The position numbers and the translations under genes are program-made. The notes beneath the pieces were generated by a model. It saw only the letters and a list, made by a program, of their open reading frames with translations. It did not search any database and was not told the DNA's origin. Shown here piece after piece: positions 29,985 through 41,265 of a stretch of DNA of 64,000 nt (within the stretch, counting starts at the first letter, position 1; every line of letters starts with the position of its first letter). The DNA comes from Larix kaempferi (taxonomy: Eukaryota; Streptophyta; Pinopsida; Pinales; Pinaceae): NCBI GenBank assembly GCA_027924585.1, contig BSBM01000643.1, forward strand, positions 19,331,001 through 19,395,000, written 5' to 3'.

Positions 29985-32940
29985 GTAAAATGTATATTTA
30001 TATAAAATATTGTAGGTATTAAAGAACATTTATAAATTTACAATGATAATTTATTATTGTGAATACCATTTTAATGTATTATAGATTTCAATCTATGTAT
30101 ATGATTCAACATCGATTTTAAATTATGTTTTAATGGGCAATTATATTATAGTATTATAAACTTTTTAATTATGGTAAATTTTAAATAAGTATTATAAATT
30201 AAATTTATATTTTAATATAATATTAGAAATATTTATAGGCACAATTTGATTTAAGTGAATGTTATTCATTAAAAAATAAATTTATTAAAATGGATATTTT
30301 TATTTATTTTAACCATAAACAAATAGAATTAGTAGCGAAGCTATATACTATTTTTCTCTTTAAAAATGTTTATAAATAATAAATAATAAGTAAGCTAGAA
30401 AAATATATTATCATTTTTGAAATATTTATTATGTAATAATATTTTTAAAAATAATTTTATTACAAAATATATACCAATATTATTATAAAACATATGTACA
30501 CAAAAATTTGGATTAATAATGTATAGTTTAAAAGTTTTTACCGTATAATGTAAATTAATATAAATTTATTAACAAAAATAATTTACCTTTTAATATTAAT
30601 AAAAAATAAATAATTATAAAATTATTAAAATTATAAATCTCTTATTTTTTATAATTTTTTTACCTGTAGTATTACAATATTAAAATTATGTTTTTCACGT
30701 GTATAATTATTAATAATTATTTTTGAAATACATTAAATTATCTTTAAATATACCACTAATTTTTTAACTCATTAATATGAGTGATTTCAAATATTTAAGT
30801 TATATTATATAGAATTGTTAAATTTTATAAATAAATGAGTTTATAGAAAAAGAAAATTTTATTTATGTATAATTTAATCAAGTTTTTAATAGTTTTGGTT
30901 GATTTCTAATTAATAAATCTGTAGTAAACATTATTATATTATACATGTTTGGACGGTGGCAAAACATTACTAACATTTAAATTTGAATTTTTTTTTACAG
31001 AGAAATAAAATAAAAGGTTAATTAACATATTATTATGTTTTATATATTATTATATTTAATAAAATAAATTTATAAAAATTAAATTCATAAATTATTGATT
31101 TAATTTTTATCATTTAAAAAAATTTAAGAAAATATTTTCAACATTAATTTTATGATAATTATAAAGTTATAAATTTTAATTGTGAAATATTCAAATTTCA
31201 AATAAAATTTTAAATTTGTGTATGATTTATTAGTCATTTTAAAATTTTTTAACAATTTGGATGAAGTTGAATTTATATTTCTTATCAATTTAAAACAATT
31301 AATTAATAATAACATGATTGTGTGAGTTTAGATTTTTATTAATGATAATGATGATAATGGTAGTTAAGGTTTCTTGCAACTAATTTTGGTTTATTGAACC
31401 TTAAGAAATTACTTGATTTAATGTAAAAATTATTCGAATACTCAAAAAACTTAGAAAATATATCAAAATCACCATAATGTTGAAAAATTAGAATATTAAA
31501 GAAGTTAGTATTATAATGATTTATATTATAATATTAATATAATTTAATTAATAACTAATATAATATTATATTAGTGATATTTATATTGGAAAATTAATCA
31601 AATTTTGTTACCTATTTTTTAAATTAATAACGAATATTATATATGAGTAGTATTTTATATTATAAAATTATGAATTATTATTTAATATAGTTGAAAATTA
31701 TATAGATTTACTAATATTATGATATAATATTAAATAATAATTTAATTGTTTGTTGAAAAGGGTTTAACCATGAAGAATCTTTATTGTTGTTTATCATAAT
31801 GATGATGGTCTTTAATTTCTACTGAGATTAAATTTGGTTTATCGAACTTTAAGAAAAAAGACAAGATAGAGATTATTTGGTTTGTTTTAAAACACTATTT
31901 CTATGTTCAAAAAGCTTAAAGAGGAGTGTCCCTAGCTTCATATAGTTTTGAGAAGCTAGAAGGTTAGAAAGGTTAAAGATGAAACAAAGATTTTGGAACT
32001 GAGATCTAATTTTACTATGAAACTCATAAGAGTTCGTTCTAAACTTGATAATTTATTAATTTTAATTTGAAAGATTGAGGTTATTAATCTTTTCATAATA
32101 TCAAATTGACAAGTTAATTAAATATTAAGACGGATGTAAATAATTTAATAAATCAACCAATTATAAAAATAGAATTTAATTTTGATTTATAAAAATTAAA
32201 TTACTTTTATCAATCAATTATATTTATTTTGTGCGTGGCTGCATGATTTTTTAATGGAATGTTATAAATGTTGAAAGTTTTGATGCGAAATAATGGCATA
32301 CCATTTAATTTAAATTTCTACTTGACAATGTAAAAAAATTCTATATTTTTGAATTTTTATTTAATTTTTTAATCTAAAATTAAGAACCAAAATTAGATAA
32401 AATTTGTGACATTTGACTTTTTGAGCCAATCAAATAAGAAATAAATTAATTTATAATAAATAAAACATGATATGTTTAAAGTTTCAATGTTTACATGATA
32501 TGTTTAAAGTTTCAAAGTTAATCATTGGATAAGCAAATTTATTTTGGGAAATTAATGCAATCTCCGTAAGTTTAAAAATTACCATATAAAAAAAAAATGA
32601 ACTAAGATTTTAAGTAAATTTTATGTTTATAAAAAATATTGTAATGTATAAAATACAATTTATAAATTTAAAATGATAATTGTTAACATTATATTATAGA
32701 TTTTAAACTATGATATATGGTTCAATATTAATTTTAAATTATGTTTATTATTGATAGGTAATTCTGTAACAGTGTCATTAAAGTTTTTTTTATTATCTAA
32801 ATAATATTATTTAAAAGGTGATAGAACTATTTAATTCATCATACACTTTATTTTTTTGGAATAATGGGTTCGAACATTTGAGTTTAGAAAACTCTCACTA
32901 TGTAGAAAATTAGTATAACCTAAAAAATGATTGTGGCATA
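29985..32940. other. Very AT-rich block, no gene
   Basis: Extremely AT-rich (long A/T-only stretches), no coding. 29,990-30,165 resembles 32,612-32,770 and 53,975-54,150, so this unit is present three times. 30,140-30,620 matches 51,130-51,640. A 28-bp tandem duplication (ACATGATATGTTTAAAGTTT) lies at 32,464-32,519. Confidence 0.6.
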
Positions 32941-34584
32941 TTTGGGCGCACTATCTAATGTACTCTCTCCCAAAACATAAATATAGCAATCACTCCCCCA
33001 AATCCAAACCTTATTCTTATCTTCAATGCTATCAATGACATATTTTCATCCACACGATCTAGCCATCCCACTCGTACATTACTACTCTTATTGACATTAT
33101 CACCTTTTATCACTTGTCTTTCATTTACATTGCATGATTCTAAAGGACAACCCCATAAACACTTATTCTTTTGAAATGAAGATACACTGAAAGTGGAAAA
33201 TTGTGTTCTTGTTGGAATTTTCCCACAAAGATTGTTTGATGAAATATCCAAAACATCCAACTCATGTAATTTAGAGAGCTCTTCAAGAATCGGTCCACTC
33301 AAATTATTATTTGCCAAGTCCAACTGCTCCAAAGTAGATATCCCACCAAGAGATGCAGGAATTTTCCCTTCCAATTGATTATGAGATAAATTTAGTAGTT
33401 GTAAGCTACTCATACTGCCTATGCTTGTGGGGATTTTTCCTGTAAGATTATTGCAAGACAAATCAAATATAGTGTTTGAAGATAACAGATATGAAAGAGT
33501 ATAGTCACTTCTTTTAATGCCAATTTCCACTTCCTCACGTAATTCTCCATCATTTGACAAAGTTGTGAACCCTGAGAGTCTCTCAAGATGTGCTGGAATT
33601 CTTCCACTAAATTTGTTGTTGGATTAATCCAACACATACAACTTGGTGAGATTTGTGATGTGTTGAGGAATGTGACCATCTAGATTATTATAACCAATGC
33701 TTAAAGCTCTCAACTCTTGGAAAAATGTGAAGTATTGAGGAATATTTCCCATCAGTCTATTTTTCCTTACATCTAGTAGCCGAAGGTTGGTCCAATGGAC
33801 CAAAGATGCAGGCAGTGTTCCCGAAAAGTTATTAGAATGAGTAGAGAAATATATTATACAAGTGCAATTGCCAATGCCATTAGGAATTGGTCCCTCCAAG
33901 TTGTTTCTTGATATATCTAAGTATTCAAGTGAAACCAAACCATTAATACTATTAGGAATACTCCCAAAAAGATTGTTATCATATATGTTTAGATTACTGA
34001 GAGCCTTTAGTTGACCTATGGTATATGGGATATGTCCGGTTAATTTGTTTGAGCCCAAATATAACACTTGCAATGACTGAAGATTTCCTATGGTTCTTGG
34101 AATTGTGCTTTTTAGATTGTTGCTTGAGAGATCAAGGTTTTCAAGCTTCTTTAAATTGGTAATTGCTTCAGGAATGATACCATTGAGCCTATTATCATTA
34201 AGTTGAAGTTTAACTAGTTGAGTCAAATTGGCAAGGGCTTTAGGAATGCTACCACTAAACATATTATCATTAAGATGTAGTTCAACTAATTGACTCAAAT
34301 TGACAATGGATATAGGGATGCTACCAGTAAGCATGTTTGAATCAAGATATAGTGTGTTCAAATGACTTAAATTGAGAATAGCTTTAGGTATGCTAGTGAT
34401 TTTGTTTTGAGAGAGATATAGATAAGTCAACTTGGTCAAATTAGAGATGGCTTTAGGTAAAGTAATGAGTTTGTTTGCAGATAGATCTAAGTAAATCAAC
34501 TTGTTTAAATTAACAATGTCTTCGGGAACTCCACTTCCGGAAAGACTTAAGTCGGTCAAGTTGGTCAGATTAGAAATACCTTTG

Positions 34585-36211
34585 TTGTTCAACACTTGTT
34601 ACAACAACATACATGTATGGGATGGAGGGGAAATGGAATCAAGCCTAAGTCAACTGGAGCCTTGCGACTCGCTGCATGTTTGAGTCTCAACAATCTAACT
34701 TTTAAATTGAACCACAACAACAAAAGAAGTTTGTTAATGCCTCGATTTGCGAAAATTCTAGATACATGAGTAATTAAGAGCTCGAGGCTCTAAAATTTCA
34801 TGTGTTTTTTACCAATCCACAATTCGGTGAATTCATAGTCATTGGCATGAAATTTAAGTTATTTAATGAAAGAATTAATGTATCTACCTCTATGTCGAAA
34901 TTGTTTTCCATGCTGATGCGGGCCACTGCCCTCCTTATTGTCTTACCAAAAGGCATGAGAATGAGGAAGAACACTTAAAATTATGGACTTCACCATCAAA
35001 GAAGCCTTACAATCACATTGGTAAGGAGTGATAAGAAGATCACAACAATCCAACGTGTCAAATATCAAATGATAGTATCAATTAAAGACTTATATGGTAA
35101 ATTTAATATAAGACTTACTTATAGTTGTCTCTTACTCTTTGTGTCTTGTCACATTTGATAGTTTATGGTTGTCTCTGTGCCTTGAACCAATTGATATTAT
35201 AAGGTGAGGATGTGCATGCATAATAATCCTTATTTATGACTATGCGATGAGGATTTAAATGGAAGAGGATGCAAAGGCATGTTATTTTTATACATATTTT
35301 GGTGGCGAGTGTCGAAGAGAAACGTGGTGAGAAACCACATATGTTTGGAAGGATGGAGGGAGATTACATGATCATGATCATGTCACCCATCAAATTGAAG
35401 ACAATTCCTAGCCAAAAATTGTTTTTTTTAATTTTATTAATAACCATTGTGATACTTTGGTCCAAATGTTTTGTCTAACTCATTGTTTCTCCATATTGTG
35501 TGCCTAGTGCCAGCTCTCTATATCAATGCATAAATCAACCTCTGCTTGGTTTGTGGTTCTAGTTGCATGCCATTATTTGTAATTGCATGCCATTGAGTGT
35601 TGTTTAGAGTTGTCATGAGTCTGTGAAATTCATGCAATAAATGAAGTCTTGTAGAAGAGGACTCATCAAAGTGACAATTTGAATTTCATTTTGATGAAAA
35701 ACAAGTGGACATTGGTAGCGAGGTTCACATAGGTAGTAGGCACAATGTTTCGGCCTTGTTTTGGGCCTTGTAGTGGTTCTCTATTGTTACAGCCATAGTC
35801 ATTGACACATTGTCACACCTTAGATCTCAACCCGAACTAACTTGGGATTCAGAGTCAAATCCCAGTGGCTAGTACCTCGTAGTCGTGAGTCATCACTCGT
35901 CACCTTCCAAAGCTAAGCACTGAGTGCATGACATGAGTGAGTGAATGATTATAATTTATGATATTTACAATATTTTGAATGACGAGTCGAATTTTATAGC
36001 ATAGGAATTTCAACATAGAAATTGAAATTTATAGGGATGGGTAATTTCAAATGTTTCCCTTCTTTTAAAATGTTGATATAAACTATGTCCTTCCTATTGG
36101 AAGGGTAAAATTAAGATTTAAATTTTTCTTTGAAAGGCAATTTTAACTTTACACTTCTAGGAAAGGCTAGAACCCTTTGGAAGGGCCGGGAAGGGTTCCA
36201 ATTTGAACGCT
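34585..36211. other. 1.63-kb insertion inside RLP copy 1
   Basis: Copy 2 is continuous at this point (about 55,950), so this DNA is extra. No target duplication and no terminal repeats are evident. The content is AT-rich with no recognised coding; one open frame (35,269-35,478) is unsupported. Short inverted blocks occur near both ends (GTTGTT...AACAAC at 34,584-34,608; ACCCTTTGG...GGGTTCC near 36,172-36,200). Confidence 0.7.
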
Positions 36212-36726
36212 GGTATGCTCCCTTCTAGAGAACTAAGGTATAACCGGGAGAGGGGAAGCCGGAATATTCCTGAAGGAACAGAACCTGAAATATTTTGACA
36301 AGAAATCGATAGATATGTAAGGTGTGTCAAATTACCCAATTGACGCGGTATACTTTCAGAGAATTTGTTTCCGTGGAGATCCAGGTACTCTACCGGAATG
36401 GAACCCGAGATCATATTCGAGGTCAGGTAAAGTTTTCCCAACACTTTCAGCTGGCCAAATTCGGGTGGCTTTCTTCAAATGAAAGCATTATGCGAAAGAT
36501 CCAATGTGCGCAATAAAGAGAGGTTGCCTATACACGGGAAAGGTTACCTTCCAAAGCTGCTCCACGAAGCTGTATGGCGACCACTCTTTTGGTGTGTGGT
36601 CTGCAACGAATACCCAACCATGACGAGCACATGTTCTCGGAGTTCCCCGCCGTCCAGTTGAAGAGATAGCGGTATGGATCTGCTGTGACGGCCTTTCGGA
36701 AGGACAAGAGAGCATGGAGGTCCCTT

Positions 36727-36782
36727 GTCTCGTGGGCGTCCGTTGATGATAACATGAATTGTCTCGTGGGCGTCCGTTTAGA
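36727..36782. repeat. 34-bp repeat, 1.6 copies, RLP copy 1
   Basis: GTCTCGTGGGCGTCCGTT starts at 36,727 and again at 36,761. With this copy number the N-terminal segment (TRTPTRQ type) reads in frame into LRR N-cap sequence. Confidence 0.9.
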
Positions 36783-36903
36783 TTCAGAATGACGTTGAAA
36801 GGCAGTTAATCCACCGGGCGGATATTGGTGATGATCATATAAAGCAGCATGGGAATTTGGGTAATTAGCAGACCTGGCTGTAGGTACAGGCATCCGTTTC
36901 ATT

Positions 36904-37381
36904 CATACTAGCATAATTTGGCTGTATTGGTACTTTGTGTACGGAAATTCGGAATAAATTCGAATTTCGTCGAATATTCCGTGTAGGTGTAATACGGATA
37001 CTAATTATTAGTGGAGAATTAAAATTTGAAAACCAATTTAAAAAAAAAAAAAAACATCAATTATTTAAACACTATAAAACAAAAATACCATTCAATTTCA
37101 TGCTTACTTATTAAAATAACTATAAATAGGTAATTGTCGTCTCTCACACTTCCATATCCAAAGTTGTTGAGATTTTATAGTTTTGCTTTTTAAATATATG
37201 TTAAATTTTATTACATAAATGTCTATGTATATTTATGATATATATGTGAATATTTAATTAAAAATATTATATATAAGCAAGCTACTTCCGTATTTTATTC
37301 GTATTAGATATTTCAATTACGTATTTTTTCCGTATCGAATCGTATTCGTATCCGTATTCGTACTTGAATTATGCTACTATG
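36904..37381. mobile_element. 478-bp terminal-inverted-repeat element at RLP copy 1 start
   Basis: Ends CATACTAGCATAATT and its complement match at 14 of 15 bases. Flanks GTTTCATT and GTTTCACC match at six of eight, hinting at an 8-bp target duplication as made by hAT-type transposases. Subterminal regions are rich in CGTATTCGTAT and TTCGGAAT motifs. It has no coding capacity and includes an A15 run near 37,045. It occupies the place of about 37 bases of signal-peptide coding sequence present in copy 2. Copy 2 lacks the element. Confidence 0.7.
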
Positions 37382-37450
37382 GTTTCACCCACGTTGTGAT
37401 CCATTTCACCCACATTTTTCAAAGCCTGTGAGTTGTGTGTCTTCGGCTAT

Positions 37451-37460
37451 CTCTATATAT
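37451..37460 (-). promoter_or_regulatory. TATA box of RLP copy 1
   Basis: TCTATATATA, identical in copy 2 (56,788-56,797), lies just upstream of the former RLP start on the gene strand. Confidence 0.5.
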
Positions 37461-37559
37461 ACAGCGGTTCTCATCTGAAGTCGAAGCAGAGTGATTTTTT
37501 CGACCATTGATTAGGGATTAGGATTACCACCTATTTCTTTGGCTGTATGCCCTTAGTCG

Positions 37560-38451
37560 AGTCAAGTAAAATTTTAAATCATCACATCTTTCATTTCCTT
37601 TCCTGCCCGATTTCTTGGTCCCTGTGGTCTAGTTTAAAGTCAAGTCAATATAGAAATATATAAATTCAGAAATTCACACCCGGTTTCTTGGTCACATGTA
37701 AACATATTCATCGATTTTTCTTATATTTGAGGACAAGGAGCTCATAATTTTGAGCATAGTCAAAATGACCTCGATACCCCAATCGAGTCAAGTCAGGCGG
37801 CTGCCCACCGACACCAATCCAGTCAAGTCAGGCGGCTGCACAGCTACCCCACTATTTCTCTGCGATTGCGGGACAACTTTCCAGCCAAGTCAGTCCCGCG
37901 CGCACCTATTTCGTTCTCTTCTATGTTTTCTCTGCAAATGCCACGCAACTTCCCAACTCGATCGCATATTATTTAAATTTTCGTATTATCGGGATCATAC
38001 CAAAATTTTAGTCATTTTAGTCTAATTAAAAACCTTATTTATAGGCAAATTTGACATTGCATATTTTACAATTGTTGAAATAAAGTCGATTCAACAACAA
38101 TTTGTTACGGCAAAATTGCAATTCATAATTGAAAATGATTTTCCACCAAGATTCTTGCAATGGTTGAGAACTTATCTTTATCCCACATTGATTTTCTATG
38201 ATAAGAAACTTATGGGTTCCTATTTCTGGGTTCCTGTACCTTATTAAAGTCAAGACCTTTGTGGGCGTTTTTCCTCTAACCCGGAGGGACAGTTGTGTGA
38301 GATAGTAATTTGTCTGATTAAAAAAAAAGTCAAGACCTTTCATTCAATGAAAAAAGAAGTCAAGTCCTTTCATACAACTCACATACATTGGTTTTCTATG
38401 ATAATAAACTTCTTGCCCGATTTCTTGGTTCCTATGTCTTATTGAAGTCAA
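37560..38451 (-). promoter_or_regulatory. W-box cluster upstream of RLP copy 1
   Basis: TTGACT on the gene strand (AGTCAA on plus) occurs at 37,560, 37,638, 37,643, 37,758, 37,786, 37,821, 38,248, 38,328, 38,358 and 38,446. TTGAC[CT] is the core of the WRKY-factor W-box. Several arise from repeats of AGTCAAGTCAGGCGGCTGC and of a GCCCGATTTCTTGGT...GTCAAG block. Confidence 0.45.
38246..38340 (+). mobile_element. Tiny retroposon with 15-bp target duplication, copy 1
   Basis: AAAGTCAAGACCTTT occurs at 38,246-38,260 and 38,326-38,340. Between them are 65 bases starting GTGGGCGTTTTTCCTCTAAC and ending in an A-run. Poly-A plus long flanking repeats indicates target-primed reverse transcription of a 5'-truncated SINE or LINE tail. 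Also in copy 2. Confidence 0.65.
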
Positions 38452-39135
38452 GTTCTTTCATACAACTCATATGTTTTGAAGGACGTTTGGTTGTGACAAC
38501 ATTGTAATTGATTAATGTTATTGGGGATGGAGTTATGGTTAACTTGCTCATATTTGTAAAATAAGTGAACATTTTCATGTAATTTTCATAAAGTTATTTA
38601 GTAATAATTGTATGTAATGGTATAATTATTTTTATTTGTGAATTCATTAATATTAATTTTATTGATTTAATAATAGATATTATCTCTAATTTTAAATTAA
38701 GTGTAAATGATTAAACATATATGAAAATAATTAATTAATGTGTTTAGAAACTATTTCAAAAGAACATTGAAACTTAGAAATATCATGAATGTACACAATT
38801 TCCTTATATAAGAACGTATGAGATTACAAAGTATCCTTGCAATCTTTAGTCACAATTTTCGAGTTGAAATAACTCTTTTCCATTTCTTAATGATTTAAGA
38901 ATATTTTTATCCAAAAATGCATGTTTCATTAAGTTTCACAACATACTAAAGTATACTATACCTTTTATTCTTTTGAGGGGAGTACAATAGAAGAAGATGT
39001 CAATTGCCACTATGCAACAAGAGATCAACTATCATTCTATAGTAGGAAATTAAAAAAAATAACCACATCAGAGGTAAGCTAAGAAACAAACATGTTAACA
39101 AAGAAAGATACCAATATCTTTACTATATGTCAATT

Positions 39136-39335
39136 GGGTGTAGCCTGAGTGGTTGTGGGATGGAGTGTTATCCTTCCCACCTAGGTTTTATTCCTGTAAG
39201 TGACATGTGATAACTTCGTTCCCTAGTGTTGACTTGGCCTTGTGCCTTGAAGAATATAGGGCTTACCCTCGGTACCATCCTCGAAATGAGGGGAAGTACC
39301 GAGGGGTTTTCCTCATGTGTTGTATCCTTAAAAAG
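39136..39335 (+). mobile_element. tRNA-derived SINE-like element, copy 1
   Basis: Starts GGGTGTAGCCTGAGTGG, containing a pol III A-box-like TAGCCTGAGTGG (39,141-39,152). A degenerate B-box GGTTTTATTCC lies at 39,184-39,194, about 30 bases further, as in tRNA genes. The tRNA-unrelated part (CTTGTGCCTTGAAGAATATA to CCGAGGGGTTTTCC) runs to about 39,335. No clear target duplication. Shared with copy 2. Confidence 0.55.
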
Positions 39336-41230
39336 ACATATTGACTATAATAATACTCATGCACATAAATTGTTTACAATTGAATTCAATAGGCCATTTA
39401 GGATGGAGCATCTTAACAAAAGAAGATACATAACATACTCATTATGTATTCATGCACATAATCATTTACAGTTGAATTCAATATGACATTGCACATGAGC
39501 TCTATATCACAATTATAACTACACAAATTCTTATAAATGTCCATGGAATGGCAAAGAGTGTCGAATGTCATTATGTGATGCTCATGTGATTTTAAATGAT
39601 TTTGCAATATCAAATAGAAGAAAACCCCTGCAGGGTCCTATGTAGACATGATAAGTAAAAGATACAAATAGGAACAAAGAAGTTTTGGCAATACTGGGGT
39701 ATACTATTGTTTTTATTCTTTTGGGAGGATTTTAGTATAGGAAGAGAGACCAGAAATGTTAAATTTTTTTGCATCTTTTCCAATTTTTTTATCAAGGAAG
39801 TGGAGATACATATGATAAAAAAGGCATCAAGAACAACAATAGGTAATACAAAGAAAGTCTTTGCATTTCAAGAAATATCATTTATATTTTCAACATTTTC
39901 TACAAACTCCTTTGCCTCCTAATCCACAAAGTAGATTACTCCAATAATAACCACTTTGGATGTAATTCCAATGAGATTAATTCACACCAAACCATAACCT
40001 ATAGAAACTATACAAAGAAGTTAACATAAAGTATTATTAATATCCATATAAATGATCGCCCATACAGTGATACTCTCAAGTCTTTAATTAAGTGCATTAA
40101 AAAATTAGCATAATCAAAATACATAATATATGATTGGATTTGCAATAATTTTACAGTATACCCATAACGATGCTCTCACTTTCAACCTTAAATCCATGTA
40201 CGTACTTCAAAGATTGTACATAATCAAACAAATACAAAAGAAAAACATGTGATCAATAAGGATTGATTGTATCAATTTGTCATCAATCGACTTAATTTCC
40301 TAACAAATATTTGTGCACTTCCCCGTGTCCACAATGTATTTATCTATCTATTCATAAATTGTAACTCAAAAATCAATTGTGACTCAAAAATCAAGTCAAT
40401 GTGAAATAAAGACAAAAACAAATCTATTTTCTAAAAAAGCTCTTCATAAATTTACAATTTTGAAAGCTCCTTAAAAAACCTTTAGCAATACAACTACAAG
40501 GCAAAAATCCAGTAAGGAAACATAGGCAGTTACTAATCAAGCAAGTGTAACAATGTGTGAACTATTGGTAAAAACAATTATTTGCAGATGTTTGCGTATT
40601 CAAGTTCATGAAAAAATCAAATCCTTCCCAACTAATATATTTAAATAATAATGATACAAAGCTAATATTTTCTAAAGCATCAACTTAAAAACTTTACTAA
40701 TACGTGTTGATAAACCAAAGTTATACATTCTTTTCATATATATATATCACAAAATTTATATATACATAAACATACATACATCTAAATATATAAAGTACAT
40801 ATATAGATAATGGATTTTCTATATAAAATCCTACTTCTATAAAGTTGATATTGTGTAGAGCATCAACTTATAAACTTTTCTAAGTCGAAGTTATGTATTC
40901 TTCCACCATTTATATCTACATAAATATAATGAAATGTAACACAACAATGTTTAGAATATGTATAAAATGCCCCCACTTTCAAGAAATACCATGGTCTACA
41001 TTAAAAAATTAAAAACTCCATCTTAAAAATAAGCAAAATAAAATGGTTTATTGTTCTTTTGATTCGAAAGTTGTCATATATATATATATATGATTTGAAT
41101 AATTTTGTTGCGGTTAATTTTCACTCAAAAACATTGAGCCACAAGTTTAATAGTAACTAAGTGTAATTGCATCTTTATGAATTTGTTTTCTTGGTTAATG
41201 AATATCTTGCAAAATCATAAATATGACACC

Positions 41231-41265
<35 letters not shown>

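Larger units (their letters stand above)
32955..36902 (-). pseudogene. LRR receptor-like protein, copy 1, broken
   Basis: Same gene as 54,280-56,739. Kept parts: LRR N-cap region (36,800-36,530: LLSFRKAVTADPYRYLF, CSSWLGIRC), early LRRs (36,440-36,212), main LRRs (34,595-33,627), and island, last four LRRs, cap and membrane helix (33,620-32,955). Lesions relative to copy 2: signal peptide lost at a TIR-bearing insertion (36,904-37,381); one-base deletion near 36,538; eight codons missing near 36,394; replaced bases near 36,457-36,490; a 1.63-kb insertion (34,585-36,211); a nonsense TAA at 33,624-33,626 (Leu in copy 2); early stop in the cytoplasmic tail; two Gly-to-Arg changes in the membrane helix. 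It is in frame across the 34-bp repeat. Not functional as one protein. Confidence 0.9.

Noticed and set aside
33193-33378. Plus-strand frame repeated at 54,560-54,745
   Set aside because: Antisense shadow of LRR codons; repeated only because the RLP gene is duplicated.
35810-35940. Possible tRNA-like SINE in the 1.63-kb insertion
   Set aside because: GGGATTCAGAGTCAAATCCC only loosely resembles a B-box, and no A-box at the right distance was found on either strand.
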